Assembly: GCA_035369865.1 (NCBI GenBank)
Contig: DAOOVG010000050.1
Location: forward strand, 1 to 16,428
Direction: 5' to 3'
DNA: 16,428 bases
DNA from: MVYY01 sp035369865
GTDB taxonomy: Bacteria > Bacteroidota > Bacteroidia > Bacteroidales > Paludibacteraceae
In this document: in pieces, positions 14,162 to 16,428 of the stretch
Layout: each line of letters starts with the position of its first letter
How positions within the stretch are numbered: position 1 is the stretch's first letter
Program-made: the position numbers and the translations under genes
The notes under the pieces: model-generated
What the model saw: only the letters and a program-made list of their open reading frames with translations
Told to the model about the DNA's origin: nothing
The model's database searches: none

Positions 14162-15976
14162 TTATACAGTAGCAGAAACATTTCTTGACATTCGTTTTCG
14201 TTCATTCTCATCAAGATAGATTTTTCGTAATCGAATATTGGAAGGAGTAATCTCCACATATTCATCCTCTTTTATATATTCCAAGGCTTCTTCGAGGCTA
14301 AATGTGACAGGAGGAGTAAGTTTAATTTTTTCGTCTGAGCCAGAAGCTCTCATATTGGTTAATTTTTTAGATTTAGTGACATTTACTACAATATCACCCT
14401 CTTTTGAACTTTCTCCTACCACCTGTCCCGCATAAACTTCTTCTTGGGGTAAAATAAAAAATCTACCTCGATCTTGTAATTTATCCAATGCATATGCAAA
14501 AGCTGTGCCTGTTTCCATTGCAATTAATGAACCATTTGTCCTTTTTTCGATAGGTCCTTTATAAGGTTGATATTCAAGAAAACGATGACTCATAATAGCT
14601 TCACCGCCTGATGCAGTTAACACTTGATTGCGAAGTCCAATAATACCTCGCGAAGGAATTATAAATTCTAATTGAATACGATCGTTCATCGTTTCCATTT
14701 TCAACATTTCTCCTTTACGGGAAGCTACCATTTCAATAATTCTGCCGCTGTATTCTTCGGGTAGATTAATTATCAGTTGTTCAACAGGTTCACAACGGAC
14801 ACCATTTATCATCTTGAAAATTACTTGCGGCTGTCCCACTTGTAATTCATAACCTTCGCGACGCATGGTTTCTATTAAAATGGATAAATGAAGCACTCCT
14901 CTGCCATAAACATGCCAAATATCTTTATCGGGTTCCTTTTCTACTCGTAAAGCAAGATCTTTATCCAATTCACGCATCAATCGTTCATGTAAATGCCTTG
15001 AAGTGATGTATTTTCCTTCCTGCCCATAAAAAGGAGAATTGTTAATGGTAAACACCATACTCATGGTTGGTTCATCAACAGCAATAGGTTTTAAAGGCTC
15101 AGGCTGATTAATATCCGCAATAGAATCTCCAATTTCAAAATTATCAATCCCGATTAAAGCACAAATATCCCCTGATTTTACTTCTGAAATTCTTTTTCGT
15201 TCCAGTCCTATAAAAGTATATAGTTCTTTAATTTTAGTTTTAACGATAGAATTATCCCTTTTTACTAAACTCACATCCATACCTTCGTACAGTGTACCAC
15301 GATGAACACGTCCTACTGCAATTCTACCTACATAAGGAGAATAGTCCAAAGAAGTAATCAGCATTTGAGGTGTTCCTTCCAGATAGAGAGGCTCAGGGAT
15401 ATATTTGATAATAGCATCCAATAGCGGAAAAATATTGTTTGTTGGTTTTCTCCAATCTTCTGACATCCAATTTTGTTTGGCAGAACCAAAAATTGTATGA
15501 AAATTCAGTTGTTCTTCGGTAGCATTCAAATGATACATTAAATCAAAAACTGCTTCCTGAACTTCATCAGGGCGACAATTAGGCTTATCCACCTTGTTAA
15601 TCACAACAATAGGAATAAGTTCCAATTGCAAAGCCTTTTGTAAAACAAATCGTGTTTGAGGCATTGGCCCTTCAAAAGCATCCACCAGCAGTAAAACTCC
15701 GTCAGCCATGTTGAGTACCCGCTCTACTTCACCACCAAAGTCAGCGTGACCAGGAGTATCAATAATGTTGATTTTATAGCCATTGTAATTGATCGAAGCA
15801 TTTTTTGCCAGAATCGTAATTCCTCTTTCACGTTCTATTTCATTATTGTCCATGATTAATTCGCCGACCTTTTCATTGTCTCTGAAAAGATGACCAGCCA
15901 ACAACATCTTATCAACCAGCGTGGTTTTTCCGTGATCAACATGAGCAATAATTGCAACATTTCTAATTTTTTGCAT
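14162..15976 (-). CDS. typA: Translational GTPase TypA/BipA
   Basis: TypA is a ribosome-associated GTPase related to EF-G that acts in ribosome assembly and stress responses. The 604-residue length is normal. The G domain shows G1 AHVDHGKT (11-18), G2 RGITI (51-55), G3 DTPGHADFGGEVER (73-86), G4 NKVDK (127-131) and G5 around GSAKQNW. A beta-barrel domain, two EF-G-like domains (HLSILIETMRREGYELQVG) and the TypA-specific C-terminal part (GRFFILPQEEVYAGQVVGE, then KLTNMRASGSDEKI) follow. The ATG has a strong GAGGAG ribosome-binding site and a promoter box upstream. It converges on lipB with a 343-bp gap that holds a terminator and an IS30 scar, and an IS30 element lies just upstream of its promoter. 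Confidence 0.97.
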   Translation of the reverse strand: MQKIRNVAIIAHVDHGKTTLVDKMLLAGHLFRDNEKVGELIMDNNEIERERGITILAKNASINYNGYKINIIDTPGHADFGGEVERVLNMADGVLLLVDAFEGPMPQTRFVLQKALQLELIPIVVINKVDKPNCRPDEVQEAVFDLMYHLNATEEQLNFHTIFGSAKQNWMSEDWRKPTNNIFPLLDAIIKYIPEPLYLEGTPQMLITSLDYSPYVGRIAVGRVHRGTLYEGMDVSLVKRDNSIVKTKIKELYTFIGLERKRISEVKSGDICALIGIDNFEIGDSIADINQPEPLKPIAVDEPTMSMVFTINNSPFYGQEGKYITSRHLHERLMRELDKDLALRVEKEPDKDIWHVYGRGVLHLSILIETMRREGYELQVGQPQVIFKMINGVRCEPVEQLIINLPEEYSGRIIEMVASRKGEMLKMETMNDRIQLEFIIPSRGIIGLRNQVLTASGGEAIMSHRFLEYQPYKGPIEKRTNGSLIAMETGTAFAYALDKLQDRGRFFILPQEEVYAGQVVGESSKEGDIVVNVTKSKKLTNMRASGSDEKIKLTPPVTFSLEEALEYIKEDEYVEITPSNIRLRKIYLDENERKRMSRNVSATV

Positions 15977-15984
15977 GTATCCAA

Positions 15985-15990
15985 CTCCTC
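15985..15990 (-). promoter_or_regulatory. Strong ribosome-binding site of typA
   Basis: The minus strand reads GAGGAG 8 nt before the ATG at 15976. It is the strongest Shine-Dalgarno in the window. Confidence 0.7.
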
Positions 15991-16004
15991 ATTTTTTAAG
16001 CTTG

Positions 16005-16012
16005 CAAATTTA
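16005..16012 (-). promoter_or_regulatory. Bacteroidota -7 promoter box for typA
   Basis: TAAATTTG on the minus strand matches TAnnTTTG and would give a leader of about 25 nt containing the ribosome-binding site. The IS30 end lies only 42 bp upstream, so sequences beyond the core promoter may have been replaced by the insertion. Confidence 0.5.
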
Positions 16013-16053
16013 ATCAAAAAAATTGAATTTTAATTGGTTATGTTATTAAAATT

Positions 16054-16428
16054 ACTTGAGTGTAGATTCAACCAGCAAGTGCGAAATTACACAAAATGTT
16101 TGAAAAACTCATTTTTAGGAGAATTAAAGTTTAATTTTTCTCGAGGTCTACGATTCAATTTGTACTGAATATTTTTGATATCCTGATCCGAATAATTTTT
16201 AAATGAAGCCTTTTTAGGGATATATTGCCTGATGAGTTTATTCCCGTTCTCAATTGCTCCCTTTTGCCAGGAACTGTAGGGATCGGCAAAATAAACCGGA
16301 ACCTTTAACATTTTAGTTATTAACTCATGTGCAGCGAACTCCGATCCATTATCGGTTGTAATCGTTTTAAGTTTATCCTTGAAAGGCAGTAATATTTTAA
16401 AGACCTCCTTTGCAAGCTCTTCGGAATC
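16054..16428 (-). mobile_element. IS30-family insertion sequence, partial at window end
   Basis: The left boundary is marked by TGTAGATTCAA (16061-16071), the typical start of IS30-family terminal inverted repeats, with ACTTGAG outside it. The transposase gene begins its last codon 16 bp inside. The element continues beyond the window, so its length, other end and target duplication cannot be seen. Confidence 0.75.
16087..16428 (-). CDS. IS30 family transposase, C-terminal part (start beyond the window)
   Basis: The frame stays open from the right edge for 113 residues to the TAA at 16089-16087. It covers the end of the DDE integrase core: TTDNGSEF with the second catalytic Asp (codon 16353-16351) and, 34 residues on, the Glu of WQKGAIENGNKLIRQYIPK (codon 16251-16249). 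That D to E spacing and the ENxNxxIRQYxPK block define the IS30 family. The C-terminus NRRPREKLNFNSPKNEFF is also typical. An internal Met at 16311 is not the real start, because the catalytic Asp lies upstream of it. No frameshift is visible, so this copy may be active. Confidence 0.93.
   Translation of the reverse strand, partial: DSEELAKEVFKILLPFKDKLKTITTDNGSEFAAHELITKMLKVPVYFADPYSSWQKGAIENGNKLIRQYIPKKASFKNYSDQDIKNIQYKLNRRPREKLNFNSPKNEFFKHFV

Noticed and set aside
1..16428. tRNA, rRNA or CRISPR array
   Set aside because: No cloverleaf with a TTCGAAT-like arm, no rRNA signature and no regularly spaced repeats were seen.

Overview
The window looks like the chromosome of an AT-rich member of the Bacteroidota, most likely Bacteroidales. 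The evidence is the Bacteroidota-type promoter hexamers (TAnnTTTG, in two places with an upstream TTG), a lipoprotein serpin, an AddA-type helicase-nuclease, a TPR protein next to ribH, and a Bacteroidales-style LacI regulator followed by the remains of a sugar transporter. Genes are AT-rich. Intergenic stretches are very AT-rich and unusually long, and one transporter has decayed, so the genome may be shrinking or host-associated. That last point is inference.

Left part (1-5442). After 18 residues of an unidentified gene tail come a secreted lipoprotein serpin and a 1078-residue AddA/RecB-like helicase-nuclease. Convergent with these is a queuosine-precursor transporter (VUT/YhhQ family). 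The transporter's leader carries a preQ1-I riboswitch: a 5-bp P1 stem, an A-rich tail and a 4-bp pseudoknot that buries the ribosome-binding site. A TAnnTTTG promoter box lies just upstream. This is the best new non-coding signal in the window, and it moves the transporter start from a GTG inside the aptamer to the ATG at 5384.

Middle (5443-9869). A minus-strand pair, TPR membrane protein and lumazine synthase (ribH), diverges from methionyl-tRNA formyltransferase (fmt). fmt ends 5 bp from the stop of the convergent ridA gene. A 1.17-kb AT-rich desert without a recognisable gene follows. It contains a strong hairpin and a weak direct repeat.

Right middle (9762-13847). An intact LacI-type regulator with a good promoter precedes a clearly inactivated MFS sugar transporter, with a lost start codon, two frameshifts and a nonsense codon, and then about 0.4 kb of unexplained sequence. 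Next comes a tight operon: an AlaX-like tRNA-editing protein, the peptidoglycan glycosyltransferase mtgA and the octanoyltransferase lipB, ending in a hairpin terminator.

Right end (13993-16428). An orphan IS30-type end with the last codons of a transposase lies between lipB and the convergent typA (BipA) gene. Beyond typA, the window runs into a second, apparently intact IS30-family element whose end matches the orphan one. Apart from the serpin and the IS30 sequences, the intact genes are mostly housekeeping: DNA repair, riboflavin, translation initiation, tRNA quality control and modification, cell wall, lipoate and ribosome-associated GTPase. I did not find an obviously new multi-gene system.
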